DNA from: Rosa chinensis
Taxonomy: Eukaryota > Streptophyta > Magnoliopsida > Rosales > Rosaceae
DNA length: 64,000 bases
Direction: 5' to 3'
NCBI RefSeq assembly: GCF_002994745.2
Contig: NC_037092.1
Location: 25,135,001 to 25,199,000, forward strand
Below, piece after piece: positions 42,976 through 55,807 of the stretch. Position 1 is the stretch's first letter, and each line of letters opens with the position of its first letter. The notes below the pieces were generated by a model. It made no database searches. It saw only the letters and a program-made list of their open reading frames with translations, and had not been told where the DNA came from. Position numbers and translations under genes: made by a program.

Positions 42976-43013
42976 TTGTAAAATAGCTCAAAGGGGAATC
43001 CCCAATAGGGACA

Positions 43014-46000
43014 ATGTCTGATTTATTATTAGAGAAGTTGAATTCTCTACTGAAATCCTCTTATGAGAAACATCAGATCCTACTGAAGGAATTATCTAGA
43101 TGTCAAGATCATCTAGAAAAACTACCTGCTATAATCTACCAATTAGAAAAATTGGAAAACAAAATAGATTATATCAAGGAACTTCCAAAAACGGAAGAAG
43201 AAAAACTAACAAGTGTTAGTAGAAAAATCAATGAACAGCAAAAAACGCTGGATTCTATGAAAAGTATACTGAAGGACAAGAAAACGCCTACAGTAAAACA
43301 AAAGAAAGCTAATGGATTTAAACCATTAGAAAAACCTGAGAAGAATCCTGTTCCAAACATGATTTTTCTTGGACCTTCTACTAGTCAAACTAGTATTCGG
43401 TATGAAAATCTGAAAGACACAAGAGCTGTCAAAATGATCAGGATCTTTAGAAAGAAGAAAGGAGTACAACTCCTAAATGCTAAAGAATTTGAATACAATG
43501 AAATCGAACATGAAGTAAAAAATTCCTCAATTCCAAAGTTAGATTTCAAACAAATTAACAAAAGGGGAACGTTTGACCTGATGGATAGTCATCACTTCAA
43601 ATTATTGGAATTTACAACCCCCTCCACAACAAGAGAAACCGATCTACTGATGATCACTCCTGCAGAAGTTGCCCGAGCAAGAACAAAAAATTATCAATTT
43701 ATGCATATTGGAGCAGTCCAAGTAGGCATAAAACTTCTAGCTCGAGAAGGCATAAACTGTTCAGTTCTATGTGTCCTCCAAGACAATAGACTAACAGATT
43801 TTCAAGCTAGTCTGTTGGGAACCCTTGAAGCATCTTTATGCAATCAAGTGGCTTATTTCAACTGCTTCCCAAATTTCTCAACCAGCTTGAAAGATGCAAC
43901 TCACTGTATAAGACTGAGAGTCAAGACAGATGACATATCTATGAAAAAGGATATGCAAGAACTGACTATAGTATACAGAATATACTATAAATTGATGAGT
44001 ACCACAGTAGAACCTAAAACTAGGATATCCAATATCCCAGGTCCTACTACTGGTTTCCTCACTAGCCAGAAGAACCATTCAGAACAGATTCACAAAGTTA
44101 CTTGGAATGAAGTGACTTTTCCTATTGAATGGAAATTATCTGGTCCAAAAAAACCAGCAGAAAATGCCAAAGCGGCAATATATGAAAGCAGAAAGACTGG
44201 AGATATCAGTCTAAAATTTAACGATCACAGGAAAAGTGACGTCTGTCCTGAAAATATCAGGATAAACAACAATCTTCTTAGAAGAAGCTACAGCACTAGA
44301 GAAACTAGTGTTAGTGGTACTAAATACTCTGAAGAACCATCAGAGTCTATCACTGAAGAAGATTTAGAAGCTGATCTGAACAAACTAGTAAATATGCTTA
44401 GAGCACAAAACCTCTATGATCTTTATGATGAAGCAGAAATCTGCGAAGATCCTGAACGATTAGAAAAACTAATCGAAGAAATGAAAATTTTCAAACCAGG
44501 AAAGGAAAGAAAACTCCTTCCCTATCAGGATATTGAAATGGAAGAAGGAGAAAACTCCAAAACTTCCATCATTAGAGAAAAGGGAAAAGTAAAACTCCCT
44601 ATTCAGAAAGCCCCTACTGGCAAAAATGGAGAAAGAAATTCTCAAAGATTTGTCCCAGAGGACAATATACCCAGAGTACCAATTTCCTCTCATGGTATCT
44701 GGTTAAATCTAGACAAAGCTCTAGATAAGAGAAAAACTCTTGACCAATGGGTTGATAGCTTGATGATGGCTTCTGCTCTAACCCTTGGAAAATTTGAAGC
44801 TCCAGATCTTTAGGTGTACTATGAAACTACTCTCACCGGAGTAGCAAAAAAGTATTACTTCTCTTTCAAAGAGACTGCCAGAGGAAAAGACTGGCTTGAA
44901 GAAATCAAAAATTCAAAATCTCTGTATGATTTTGCAGTACCTCTGTATGATCAGTTCTGTGGAGATCTCTCAAATCTAAGTGAGAAGGCTAAAGAAACGG
45001 CCAAATCAAATGTCTATGCTCTCAAAATCTGTGACATGAGATATTTTGAAGAATACTTAAATGAATTTCAAAAATATTACTATACAATTGGTGAACTAGA
45101 AAATACTGATCTAGTCAACCTGTTGCACAAGAAACTCCCTGAACCATGGAGAACAGCTGTGCGAGAAAGCAGAGCAGAAAAGCGAATTGAATGATTTTCA
45201 GTTGGAGGAATTGCTGATAGAATCAGACAATTACTAAAAGAGCAATGCAAAGCCAATCTTAGAGCTAAGATGGCTAAGAAACAACTCAAAGGTCTTGAAA
45301 ATTTCTGTTATGGAATACTGGATATGCCAACCAACTGGGGATGTCATGAATCCAAGTTCCACAGAAAAAGAAAAGAAAAATATTATTCTAAAAAATTCAA
45401 AAAGAGTAATAAGAAAAGAGATCGGAAATTCAAGAAAAGTTCCAACTTCAAGAAACAACAGGAGGAAGATCCTAAAAATAAATTCTTCAAGAAAAAGAAG
45501 AATCACAGAGTCAATCCTCAGAATATTCAACCTGGCAAGAAAGCTTGTAGATGCTGGTTATGTAAAGCTGAAGGGCACTATGCCAATGAATGCCAGGAAA
45601 AGGGTAAAAGATCTACTAAAACTCTATTTGAACAATATGAGCCTATAGTAGAAACAGCCAATATGAAGGGCTACGAAATAGCCTATTCTGATGATGAAGA
45701 AGATGACAGGTCAGTATACTCTGCCTGGTCTGAAGAAGGAGACTCATCTGATTCTGAAGAAGATTCTGAAGTGGAGTACTTAGAATCTCGGCAGATGAAT
45801 GTTCTACATGTCAAAAACTGGGAAGAAAGTAAGACAGAAGCAATAACGTCTTCTTATCAGGTGAACCCTGGTACATTAGTTTGTGACTACTGCTTATGTC
45901 ACGAAAAGAATGGACTTCCTATGTTCTGTGAAAAGTCAAAAAAGACTTATCACAAAGAATGCTTCATAGCTGAAGCAAGAAGAAAAACCAAGAATGGCCT

Positions 46001-46376
46001 TGTCAGCCAATTGGTAGAACAAGAATATGAAGAATATTTCTCTGAGAAAAAACAGAAATAATTAGAAACTCAGTTCCAAGGAATTATGGAACCATCTTCC
46101 TCAAAAATAAAGGAAGGAAAAATCGAGGAAGAAAAACTCGATATAAAAAAAACAAAAGATGAGGAAGAAAAACTCGATGCAACCATTGAACTGGTTGAAA
46201 TACCAGAAAATGTTCCAGAAGAATGTAAACCATTCATACCACAGGAACAAGTTCAGGAAAATGAACTACAACAATCGAAAGTCGTCTCTACAAGTAGATA
46301 CAGCAACTACATAGAGATTGGACTCAAATTCCCTGATTATAAAAAATATCATCTACATGCATTTGTAGACAATTGA
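43014..46376 (+). pseudogene. EPRV-2 movement protein-coat protein region, in-frame stops
   Basis: One frame from ATG 43014, with stops at 44811 (TAG), 45192 (TGA), 46059 (TAA) and 46374 (TGA) but no frameshift. Residues 1-100 form a probable coiled coil. The movement-protein domain (about 215-330) shows MHIGAVQVGIKLLAREG. The coat-protein core spans the first stop (about 44700-45190). A Lys-rich tract and a zinc knuckle CWLCKAEGHYANEC (45552-45593) follow, then an acidic stretch and a second Cys/His cluster (45882-45962). The last stop lies at the expected protease active-site position. Probable role before decay: encapsidation and cell-to-cell movement. Confidence 0.85.
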
Positions 46377-48643
46377 TCAAGATTTACCGTTGCAAAGATA
46401 TTTGCAATTCTAGAAGAACTCTAGAAAGAAAATAAGAAAAGAACAGCTACTGGTGTTACGTTTGATGGAAGCCATCTTACAATGAATAAAGTAGCAAAAA
46501 ATGTTCATATCACCATTGGTGGAGGAACATTTATCATCTATAATGTTTGGCAATCTGAAGGCCAAGGATCAGATTTCTTGTTGGGAAATGACTTTATTCT
46601 CCAACAGAGATTCATCTAAGATGAAGAAGCGATAGGCTTCAGAAAATCAGAATGGGTGTTCTGGGTGGATAGGCTTACTCAAACCAAAAGTGTAGTAGGT
46701 CCACACTTTACTACACAATATCAGAGATTGCAACAGAATAGTGGTGATCTTAACCCCCTACAAACCCAAATTTGAAACAATCCTCCAAATCAAACAACAA
46801 GAAGAATTACTTGTTGAAGAATCATCTTCTGAAGAAGAAGAAGAAGAAACATCTAGCATAAATGAAGAAGCTAGATTTATACATGAGCATAACCTCAAGC
46901 ACTTTCAGAATAAGCTTGAGTCTCAAAAAAGTCCTACTCTTGAGAAAATCAAGAAACTACTCGAGCAGAACATCGATGTAGACCCTCAAAAGTTTTGGGA
47001 AAAAGACCCAGTGGTCTGTGAATTAAGATTACATGATATGAATGCCATCTGTCATGTCAAAGCTATTCCTCAGTACAAAGAGGAAGACCAGAAAGAATTC
47101 AGAAAAGACATTGAAGATCTCCTAAACAAGTGATTAATTCAACCTTCCACTATCCCTCATCATGCTCCAGCATTTTACGTGAGAAATCATATAGAAAACC
47201 TTAGAGAAAAAGCTAGAATGGTGATTGACTACAGAGATGTCAATAAAAAGACTGTTAAGGACGGTTATCAAATTGCTCAAGTAAGAGTACTGATCAACCA
47301 ACTCAGAGGAGCTAAAGTCTTTTCAAAATTCGATGCAAAGTCGAGTTTCTGGCAAGTAAAGATGCATCCTGAGAGTATTCCTCTCACTGCATTTGGAACA
47401 CCACAAGGCCATTACGAATGGTTGGTAATGCCTTTTGGTCTAAAGCAAGCTCCCTCAATCTTCCAAAGAAAGATGGACAACATCTTCAAACATGTTGCGG
47501 AGTTCTATGTCGTCTACATTGATGACATCCTCGTCTTCTCCAAAAACAAAGAAGAACACATGAAACACCTCCACGAGGTTGTAAAGCTAATAGTTCAGCA
47601 TGGAATTATCATAGGAGAAAAGAAAATCTTCTTTATCCTTGATGAAGTCGATTTCCTAGGAATAAACATCAAGAATGGAGTAATAAAACTCCAACCTCAC
47701 ATCCTTGAGAAGATCTGGAAATTCCCAGATAGAATTCTTGATGCCAAGAGTCTAGATAGATTCTTAGGAGTCATAAATTATGGGAGAGATTTCATTCCCA
47801 AAATCTCATGACTAACAGGAATGTTATCTCCTAAGACAAGTTCCAAGAGAAAATGGAACTTTACTACAGATGATGAAAAAATTGTGAAGCAGATAAAAAA
47901 ATCTCTGCAAAAACTTCCCTCCTCTACAACAACCAGAGGAAAATGATGAAATTATCCTCCAAACAGATGCGAGTGATAACTACTGGTCCGGTGTGGTTCT
48001 GGCAAAAACGCCTGGAACTAACATTGAAAAGATCTATAAATTTTGTAGTGGCAAGTTCAACACTACAGAACTGAATTATCCCACTGGGGAAAAAGAAATT
48101 TTGGCTGTCAAGAAAACAATTTTTAATTCTCCAGCTTTTCTTGGAAAACCCTTTACTGTCCGCACCGATTGTGCTAGAGTAAAGAATTTCAAAAATTTTA
48201 AACTTGATAAAGCTGCTAATAGAGGAAGACTAGCAAATTGGCAATTATTCCTTAACCAATATGATTATAATGTTGAATTAATTGCAGGAAACAAGAACTA
48301 TTTTCCAGACGCCTTAACCAGAGAACTGGCCATGTTCAGTCGAAAAGATGACGACGAAGGTCGTAATCCCATAATTAGAAGACCTGGGAAAGAACATGAA
48401 CCCGCTGAGGATCCTAAAGAAAAAATCCTCAAAAGATTCCTGCTAGGTCCAAAAGGACTAGCCACAACTAATCAATCTCAGGGTAAAGGATTGGCTAGCC
48501 CGTCTCAAACGGCAGACGGTAAAGGCTCATCAAGACCGTTGACGGCGGTTAGCCAAAAAGCAAACCAACTCCAGAAAGTGCTGTTAGAGGTGAAAAAATT
48601 CACTATCTTGAAGATCCAGAAAGTGCTAGAATTCCTATCATAG
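46377..48643 (+). pseudogene. EPRV-2 protease-RT-RNase H region, stops and frameshifts
   Basis: Protease remnants (ITIGGGTFIIYNVWQ, DFLLGNDFI) lie at 46500-46600. A frame change occurs before 46741. RT runs 46741-47811 with a TGA at 47131-47133; motifs are KARMVIDYRDVNKKT, FDAKSSFWQVKM, MPFGLKQAPSIFQ and the catalytic YIDDILVFSK (about 47515). After the TGA at 47809 another frame change leads to RNase H (QTDASDNYWSG near 47960, DALTRELA near 48310). The order and motifs match caulimovirid Pol. Non-functional. Confidence 0.87.
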
Positions 48644-49403
48644 CCCTGAAAGAATCAGATTGGTTCGAATTCCATAATCTGATAGAAAGGCATAATTCTG
48701 AGGCTTGTATTCCTCCAACTCTCTTCATCATTGCTGGACCTTATGTTGGAAGATACCTAGTCAACGTTCAGAGTGAACATCCTCAAGAACACAAGGTTTG
48801 GCTTGTTGAAAATGATTTTGTCCATAATCTATGGACTAAAACAAATGATGATCTCAAGGGACTGCCCCTATAATCGTCAACACAGTCAAAAATGTCAGAA
48901 AAAATGACTGCATGCTGAGATTAAAGTTCAGATCCACCCCTCCAGAATGGATTCAGAAAATAAACGGTGAAGTTGAATACATCTCTCCGTATCATTATGT
49001 AAGAATCATTCAAAGGAGATATCACTAGCCTGCCTGTGTTGCTTACAATGGCCAGCTAAATTCAAGCATTCCATGGATGAAAGCCATGTCACTAGAGTAC
49101 ATCAAGAAGATCATCTATGAAGATACCAAGAATACTTTCCTGGCAGCAGGAGAAAAGACAATTGTCACTGCTTACGATCATCTTGACATAGTCAGCAGTG
49201 ACCTTTTTCTATCTCTCACAAGAAAGGAGATAGACTCGACACTAGCATGCTTACAGTGGGTTGAAAGGCTTGAAACAGACAACCACTACAAAATGTATGT
49301 TGATACAGATGTCGAGGATAATGCAACAACTGTTTGGATGGCCCAAGCTGACAACGACTCCTTTGTCCTTGGCCACAACTCAGAAACTGGCGAGAATATG
49401 TGA
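48551..49403 (+). pseudogene. EPRV-2 downstream ORF, unknown protein, one frameshift and one stop
   Basis: Three blocks read on: 48551-48873 (ALKESDWFEFHNLIE, TLFIIAGPYVGRYL), a frame change near 48860, then to a TAG at about 49026, and 49029-49403 in the same frame (WMKAMSLEYIKKIIYED, ending SETGENM). It follows RNase H directly and precedes the promoter, the place of the last ORF in caulimovirids. I see no viroplasmin motif and cannot name the protein. Confidence 0.55.
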
Positions 49404-49618
49404 AGCTACAGGTGAAGAAAAAGCACCAAAATTGCAACTGTAGACTTTTAGAAAGCTACTTTTGCTTTTTCAAAAGAGAAAGTGAAAAACATTTCACTAA
49501 AGGGTTTTCTGCTTTTCCCCGTACGACCTCCACCATCAGGAGCACTCAGGAAAGCAGAGAGTCACAGAGTTGTTCTGTACATTTTTATGTTTTGAATTCT
49601 GTTTTGAGTTCCGCTCCC

Positions 49619-49625
49619 TATATAA
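49619..49625 (+). promoter_or_regulatory. TATA box of EPRV-2 pregenomic promoter
   Basis: tatataa in a GC-flanked setting (ccgctccctatataagg) about 215 nt after the last ORF, the location expected for a 35S-type promoter. Confidence 0.7.
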
Positions 49626-49849
49626 GGAACTTTAAGTTCAGTTGTAAGGCATCGAAAATTTGAGCAGAAGAGTCTTCTCTCAAAGAATAAGAAAGCCATA
49701 AGTAGCAGTGTGCTCCTCTTCCTGTCTAGTATGAAATAGTGTGTTTTCCTTCAAAGTAAGTCCTGTAATCACTCTTATGGATAGCTAAACAGCATTTTGC
49801 TGTTTACCTGAGAATGAGGCTATGAATTTCTAGCATGTATTTGTATTTG

Positions 49850-49855
49850 AATAAA
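49850..49855 (+). terminator. EPRV-2 polyadenylation signal
   Basis: aataaataaa about 230 nt downstream of the TATA box, consistent with terminal redundancy of pregenomic RNA. Confidence 0.5.
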
Positions 49856-49860
49856 TAAAT

Positions 49861-50497
49861 TCAGTTGATCCCCCACTTCATCAAAATTATACATATTTAT
49901 CGGCATGTTTAATTATCTGTTTTATGCATGTATCCTGTAGAAATCCAAAGTTCTAGTTCTACCTTTTTACCTAAAAACCAGTCTTAAAAATCTAGGATTA
50001 AGACAAGCAGCAATGATTCCACCTGTTAAAGTAACCGTTAGGCAGGGAGCCGTTAGGTGAAAAACTTGGGCATGTTGAAGGCTAGTTTTGTTTTTAGTCA
50101 TAAGTTTTTAAGACAAAATTTTTAGGCAGACAGTTAATTCCCAGAACCCAAAGGTTAAAGTAGGATACAAAAGGCATTATCCTGAAAATGACTACCCCTT
50201 CTAGTCTTTTCTTAAGAAAATAGTATAATACAAGAGTGTTGGGCAATTGGGCACAATACGAGAGATTTTTGGGTATACGGGAAAAACCCCAATATATAAA
50301 GATGAAAGATAATTAAAAAAATTGTTATTTTTATTTTAAAAACTTGTTAGTTAGATATGGTTTTTTTTGTTTTGCTTTTTCATCTAGAAAGAAACAAAAT
50401 CGGATAAAAACAAATTTAAAAAAAAACTAAAATGTATATGCAAAATTAAAATGAAAATATTAGTTTTGCACCCAATTTGATAATAATTTATTAGGTT
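49861..50497. other. Non-coding flank between EPRV-2 and Copia-3
   Basis: No ORF or named repeat. It may include more pararetrovirus leader sequence; the junction with host DNA is not visible. Confidence 0.5.
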
Positions 50498-50502
50498 AAA
50501 AT

Positions 50503-50735
50503 TGTTTTAGGGAATTGATATTTGGGAAAGAAATTGTTGTGCTTCCATTAATAATAGAGACCACTTTATATAGAGGATTACAAGCATAGAGATAGAGTTG
50601 TACAAGGAAACGTAATTATACATTGATTGGATATCTCTAAGATTCTCTAAGATTATCTCTAATTCTAACCCTATTTCAACTAGAGCAAGTAACCTCGAGT
50701 TTGGACCATATATAAATTTTGGATTTACTTGAATA
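50503..50735 (-). repeat. Copia-3 3' LTR
   Basis: On the minus strand it begins tattcaagt (TG start mutated) after a purine tract aaaggaggag and ends ccctaaaaca. It contains a TATA-like ctctatataaagtgg. Confidence 0.75.
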
Positions 50736-50929
50736 CTCCTCCTTTTGTCTCTCAAACGTGGTGCTCCTCTCGTTGCCTTATTAAAAACATTGTTGAGTAA
50801 CAAAAACTCTGTGGGACAAAAATAACCTCGGTCAAAGGGGAAAAAGAGCACAACACACACCTTTCACGTTTCAAGATCAACATGTAGACATCTCCCTTTA
50901 ATGTCTGCGTCTCCCCCTGATGACTACGA

Positions 50930-53900
50930 TCATGGGAGTTCAGATAACTTCCGCAAGTTAATGCTTGCAACATGTTTCTCGAATGTGGATTTGGGCAATG
51001 ACTTAGTAAACAAGTTTGCCAAATTGTCCTTAGATCGAACCTGGTTCACTCTGATCTTGAGGAGCTTCTGTTATGTGATTGGTATTATCGCATTTGATGT
51101 AGCCTTGCTTCATTTGTTCAATCCAAGCAGCATTATCCTCATAAATACTGGTAGGCACATCTGTGGTAGACTTTAGACCATAGTTGGTTTGATCATGCAT
51201 AACTATGGATCTAAGCCATATACATTCACGAATTGCTTTGCGAAGAGAAATAATTAGACCTGTAAATGGACCAGATTTGGATCGGATCGACCTAAATCCA
51301 AATCCGTGTACTTAAAAAAAAATTTGATTCAAACCCGCTCCGTTAACCCAGTAGATCATTGATAGCGCGATCCAAATCCGTATCCGCCGGATTAACAGAT
51401 ACCCGATCCGCTAATCTGACCCATATATAATTTCAAATATTTTAAAATTTTAAATAGTAATATTAAATTTATATCATGATACCTCATAAGATATTAATAA
51501 AATATTAAAACAACAAGAAAAGTAGCACCAAAAGTAGAATTACATTATCAAAATTCTTAATGCTTCTTGGAATCTTGGGTGATGGAATGTCCCTTAGATT
51601 TCTACAAAAAATTTGTATTAAAAATTCTTCATATTTTATATTTTAAATATTTTTTTTTAAATAATATATTAATAAAAAATATTTTATTATTACGAAAACA
51701 AGCCAGATCATTAACGGATCGGATCGACCTAAATCCGTATTTGATCAGTTAAATAAATGGATTAACGGATTCAGATCATTAACGGATCAAAATTTTCTAT
51801 CCAAACCCGTCCAATAGCCACGAATTTAGAGTGGGTCCGGATCAAAATTCAGTCCATCTACAGGTCTAGCAATAATCTGTGCATGATTTGAAGAAGTAGC
51901 GATAGGGTCTGTTTAGTAGACCTCCAAGATATCATGGTCTTACCCGTGGTGAATACATAACTAGTTTGAGAACGATTTTTGTGTGGGTTAGAGAGATACC
52001 AAGCATCAGCAAAACCTTCCAAAACACTTATGTCATTTTGGGATGGGGAGAGAGAACGCAAACCACTATTGGTGGCGTTCTTGATATATGATGGGTCCGA
52101 ATCCATCATCTCTCTGTAGGGATAGAACAAGCTCATATCAATCGTACCACTTAGGTATCGAAAGATGTCTTTAACACCAGTCCAATGGCATCGTGTTGGC
52201 GCAGAGCTATATCTAGCTAATAAGTTCACGGAGAATGAGATGTTCCATCTTGTGCATTGTGCTAAGTACAATAATGCGCCTATTGCACTTAGGTAGGGCA
52301 CTTCTGCCTCTTACACATCTTCATCGTCATCTTTTTGGATGAAATGGATCCTTCTTTAGATCAAGACTACGGACGACCATTGGGGTGCTTGAAGGCTTAA
52401 TTTTGTCAGTATTGAAATGCCTAAGCATCTTTTGGGTATAAGTTGATTGATAAATCAGGATACCATCTTGACGGTGCTCAAGTTCCAAACCGAGGCAAAA
52501 TTGTGTTTTCCTAAGATTTTTCATCTCAAACACGGATTTCAAGTGTTCAGCAGTTTTCCTTAACTTTTTAAGGGTGCCAATTATGTTCATGTCATCAACA
52601 TAAACCGCTACCATTGCAAATTCTGAACTTGTTCTTTTTATGAACACACATAGGCATATTTCATTGTTAATATTTCCCTTCCCAATCAAGTAGTCACTTA
52701 GATGATTATACCACATTAGTCTGGATTGCTTCAATCCATATAGTGAGCGGTATAACCTTATTGCAAACTCACTCCGTGGTTTAGAGCCACTTGATTTGGG
52801 TAACTGAAGTCCATCTAGGATCTTCATGTAAATCTCTGTATCTAGATCCCCATATCGATAAGCAGTAACCAAATCCATAAGCTGTATGTTCAGTTTTTCA
52901 GAAACTACCAAACTGACAAGGTAACGAAACGTAATAACGTCCATTACAAGAGAATATGTCTCCTCATGGTTGATTCCAGGGCGTTGTGAGAAGCCTTGCA
53001 CCACAAGGTGCCCCTTTGTACTTTACAATCTCGTTTCTCTCATTACACTTTCTAATGGATACCCATTTGTGACCAACTGGTTTGGTGTTGGGAGGTATTG
53101 GCACAACTTGCCCAAATACCTTTCTTTTCGCTAGAGAATTAAGTTCTGCCTGGATCACATTTTTCCATTTTGGCCAATCAACTCTATGTTGGCATTCATC
53201 AATGGAGAGTGGTTCGATGTCATCAGTCTCAATAATCTCACGCGCTACTAAATACCCGAATACATCATCAATGATGATGAAGTTTTTTTCCCACGTCCCA
53301 TGTACACTAGTGTAATTTACAGAGATCTCTACGTTATTAGGGATAGGTTCTTACATTGAGACGTCCCCCAAAGATGTCTCTTAGACATAACCATAATCTG
53401 GAACATTCTCATGTGACGAATTTTGAGTATGGATGATCAAATGATTTGTTTGTGCCTTATTCGCTCTTTTTCTAGGGCAAGTATCCTTCGAACCAATTGG
53501 TCTATAGCGCTTCCTCACAGGACCTGCTGCTATAGACGCCACATCACTGCCAATATGGGCAGTGGCGCCATCTCCTGGTGTCACAGGAGCGGCGTTATGT
53601 CCAATATTTGGAACGTCAATTCTTGCAGGCACATTTGCAGCAGGTATATGTGATTTTGTCACTTTAGCAACATCAGAAAACATATCAGGCAGAGTGTCTG
53701 CTACGTTTTAGAGCTCAATAATTCGCCGCACTTCAAGTTCGGACTGTGCCGTACAGGGATCGAGATGAGACATAGTGGGTACAAACCACGACAATTCCTG
53801 TCGTTCCTGCTGAACATTTATGTTCTTATCTCCCCCTAACGATGGGAAGACTGTCTCATCAAAGTGACAATATGCAAATCTAGTGGTAAAGAGATTGCAT

Positions 53901-55450
53901 GTCAAGGGTTTTAGTTAGAGGACGATAGTTGGAGATTCATATCCAACATAGATGCCCATTCGTCTCTGTGGACCCATTTTAGTAAGCTGTGGCAGCGTAA
54001 TAGGCATATAAATGGCACACACAAAAATGCATAAATATGAGATATCAGACTCCTACCCAGTCACTAGCTGTAATGCAGAGTAAGGTTGGGTGACAGTAGG
54101 TCGTAGACGAATTAGTGTCGCTGCATGCTGTATTGCATATCCCTAAGTGGAAACATAGAGATTGGTGCGCATAACCAATGTCTGTGCTATCATTTGCAGA
54201 CTCTTAATGGCGGCTTCCGCGAATCAATTTTGGGAAAGCACATGGAGAACTTGATGTTCTACATCAATCCCCAGTGACATGCAATAGTCATCGAATGTTT
54301 TCGATGTAAACTCACCAGCATTATCAAGTCGAATAGACTTAATGGGATGGTCTGGGTAGTAAGCCAGTAGACGGATAATCTGGGCCAAGAGTTTCGCATA
54401 AGCAGCATTTCGAGTAAACAACAGCGCAACATGTGACCAGCGTGCTGATGCATCAACCAATACTATAAAGTATTTAAAAGGTCCGCAAGATGGTTGAATT
54501 GGTCATCAGATATCCCCTTGATTCTCTGTAAGAACAGAATGAGTATTTTGAGATCCTTTGCGTAGGATGGTCTCAGTCCTAATTTCCCTAAGGAATAGAC
54601 TTTGCAAAATGAGCGAGGGGTCTTATAAGCAACCAATGAGGATTTTGGTTGGGCCTAAGTGTTTGAAGCGCTATTTGAAGCAAAATTTGTGACTACATCA
54701 CCCATCATAGCATTAGAACCATAGGACGTGGCATCCATGGCACCATGGCCATGGGAATTGACAATCATGGTGTCATGGCCATGTGTGATTCCATCTATGG
54801 CGTTTTCAAGGGGGACAGAGGCTGCCCAAGGGCAGCGGTGGACTGCGGCGGCACCAGAGGCAGCTGCAGCGACTGTCACACTAAGTCCGGGAATCAATAT
54901 TTGATTATTGCTTCGTTTCACTTGAAAGAATGGATGTCCGTGTGAAGTCCTTAGTATACGGATCATCATATCACGACCAGGATGTCTTAGTCAGTCATGC
55001 CAAAGCCAATATGTGTCAGAATCTAAGAGATCTTCTCTTATCACATTATTGGATTCAATAGGTCGAATTGTAGTGACATAAAGTCCACTAGATTGACACA
55101 TAAGCTTCTCTAAGATGCTCTTTCATCTGCAATCATTAGAGGTAATGCAAAGGAACTCTTTTCAGTTCTCAGTATGCGTTTCCGCATGAAATCCGTTGGC
55201 TCTGATATCTTTAAAGCTCAATAAGGTTAGATTTGCCTTAGGAGCACAGAGAGCTTCTGCCACATTTATCAAGGTGCCATTTGGCAAGAGGAATTGGGCC
55301 ATTCCATGTCCTTGAACTAAACCTAATGGCCCAGCCATAGGGGTCAAAGAGGAATATGTAGACAATATCTCCAAGAATAATTACCTATAGTGGAGAATAG
55401 TGTGCGTAGTCGCACTATCCGCAAGACATTGCGTTCTCCAGAATCTATTC
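50930..55450 (-). pseudogene. Copia-3 pol: protease-integrase-RT-RNase H remnants
   Basis: Read on the minus strand: protease from about 55440 (QCLADSATTHTI-like start), then FLLPNGT; integrase with HPGRDMMIRIL (about 54970), an Ala/Gly/His-rich spacer, YSLGKLGLRPSYAKD, and a core with IRLDNAGEFTSK; linker; RT from about 53150 (YVDDMNIIGT near 52590; SLYGLKQS); RNase H (52300-51880 and 51240-50930) split by a hAT MITE. There are many stops and frame changes (ORF fragments of 64-225 codons). It ends at the TGA near 50930, just before the Copia 3' untranslated region. Confidence 0.85.
51255..51868. mobile_element. hAT-type MITE inserted in Copia-3 RNase H
   Basis: Terminal inverted repeats tagacctgtaaatgga / tccatctacaggtcta (one mismatch). 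Flanks gaaataat (51247-51254) and gcaataat (51869-51876) form an 8-bp TSD with one mismatch. Subterminal repeats of ggatcggatcgacctaaatc and aacggatc occur on both sides. No ORF. RNase H coding of Copia-3 resumes on both sides. Confidence 0.9.
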
Positions 55451-55807
55451 CTAAAAGAAAAGCTCGTAATTAAAAAGGAGTCATAATGAAAAGAACTCAA
55501 CTTTAAGTAATAAGCCAAATGAAATTACATCATTGTCTCTTTAGCCAAAGAAAATCTAATCCAATAAACTAGCTAATGCAAAACAATAACAGTCGTCTAA
55601 CTTCTTTCGGTAACTCCAAAATAAATATGATCAGGTGAGTACAGAGATGTCGGTGGAGCAATGCTTGCTTAAATACCACTAATCTCAAAACCTTCCTAGA
55701 CATCACACATACTTTGGGTGAGCCTACTTTGAAGAAAAACTAAACCATTGGCATTCACTACAAACATAATATAGCAATTGCCTACATCTTTTAGAAAATA
55801 AAAAGAC
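55451..55807 (-). other. Copia-3 gag-protease gap, intron-like
   Basis: About 360 bp without coding between the gag stop and the protease. On the minus strand it is T-rich and ends cgagcttttcttttag followed by gaatag, a strong 3' splice-site shape at the same position as in Copia-1. Confidence 0.5.

Larger units (their letters stand above)
42888..49860 (+). mobile_element. Endogenous pararetrovirus EPRV-2 (petuvirus/florendovirus-like), degenerate
   Basis: A tRNA-Met primer site is followed by a coding region with movement protein, coat protein with zinc knuckle, protease, RT and RNase H, then a second ORF region and a TATA/AATAAA module. There is no integrase and no LTR. Movement protein first and coat protein second in one long frame is the order known for petuviruses and florendoviruses, unlike EPRV-1. 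At least nine stops or frameshifts make it non-functional. The right boundary is uncertain. Confidence 0.88.
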
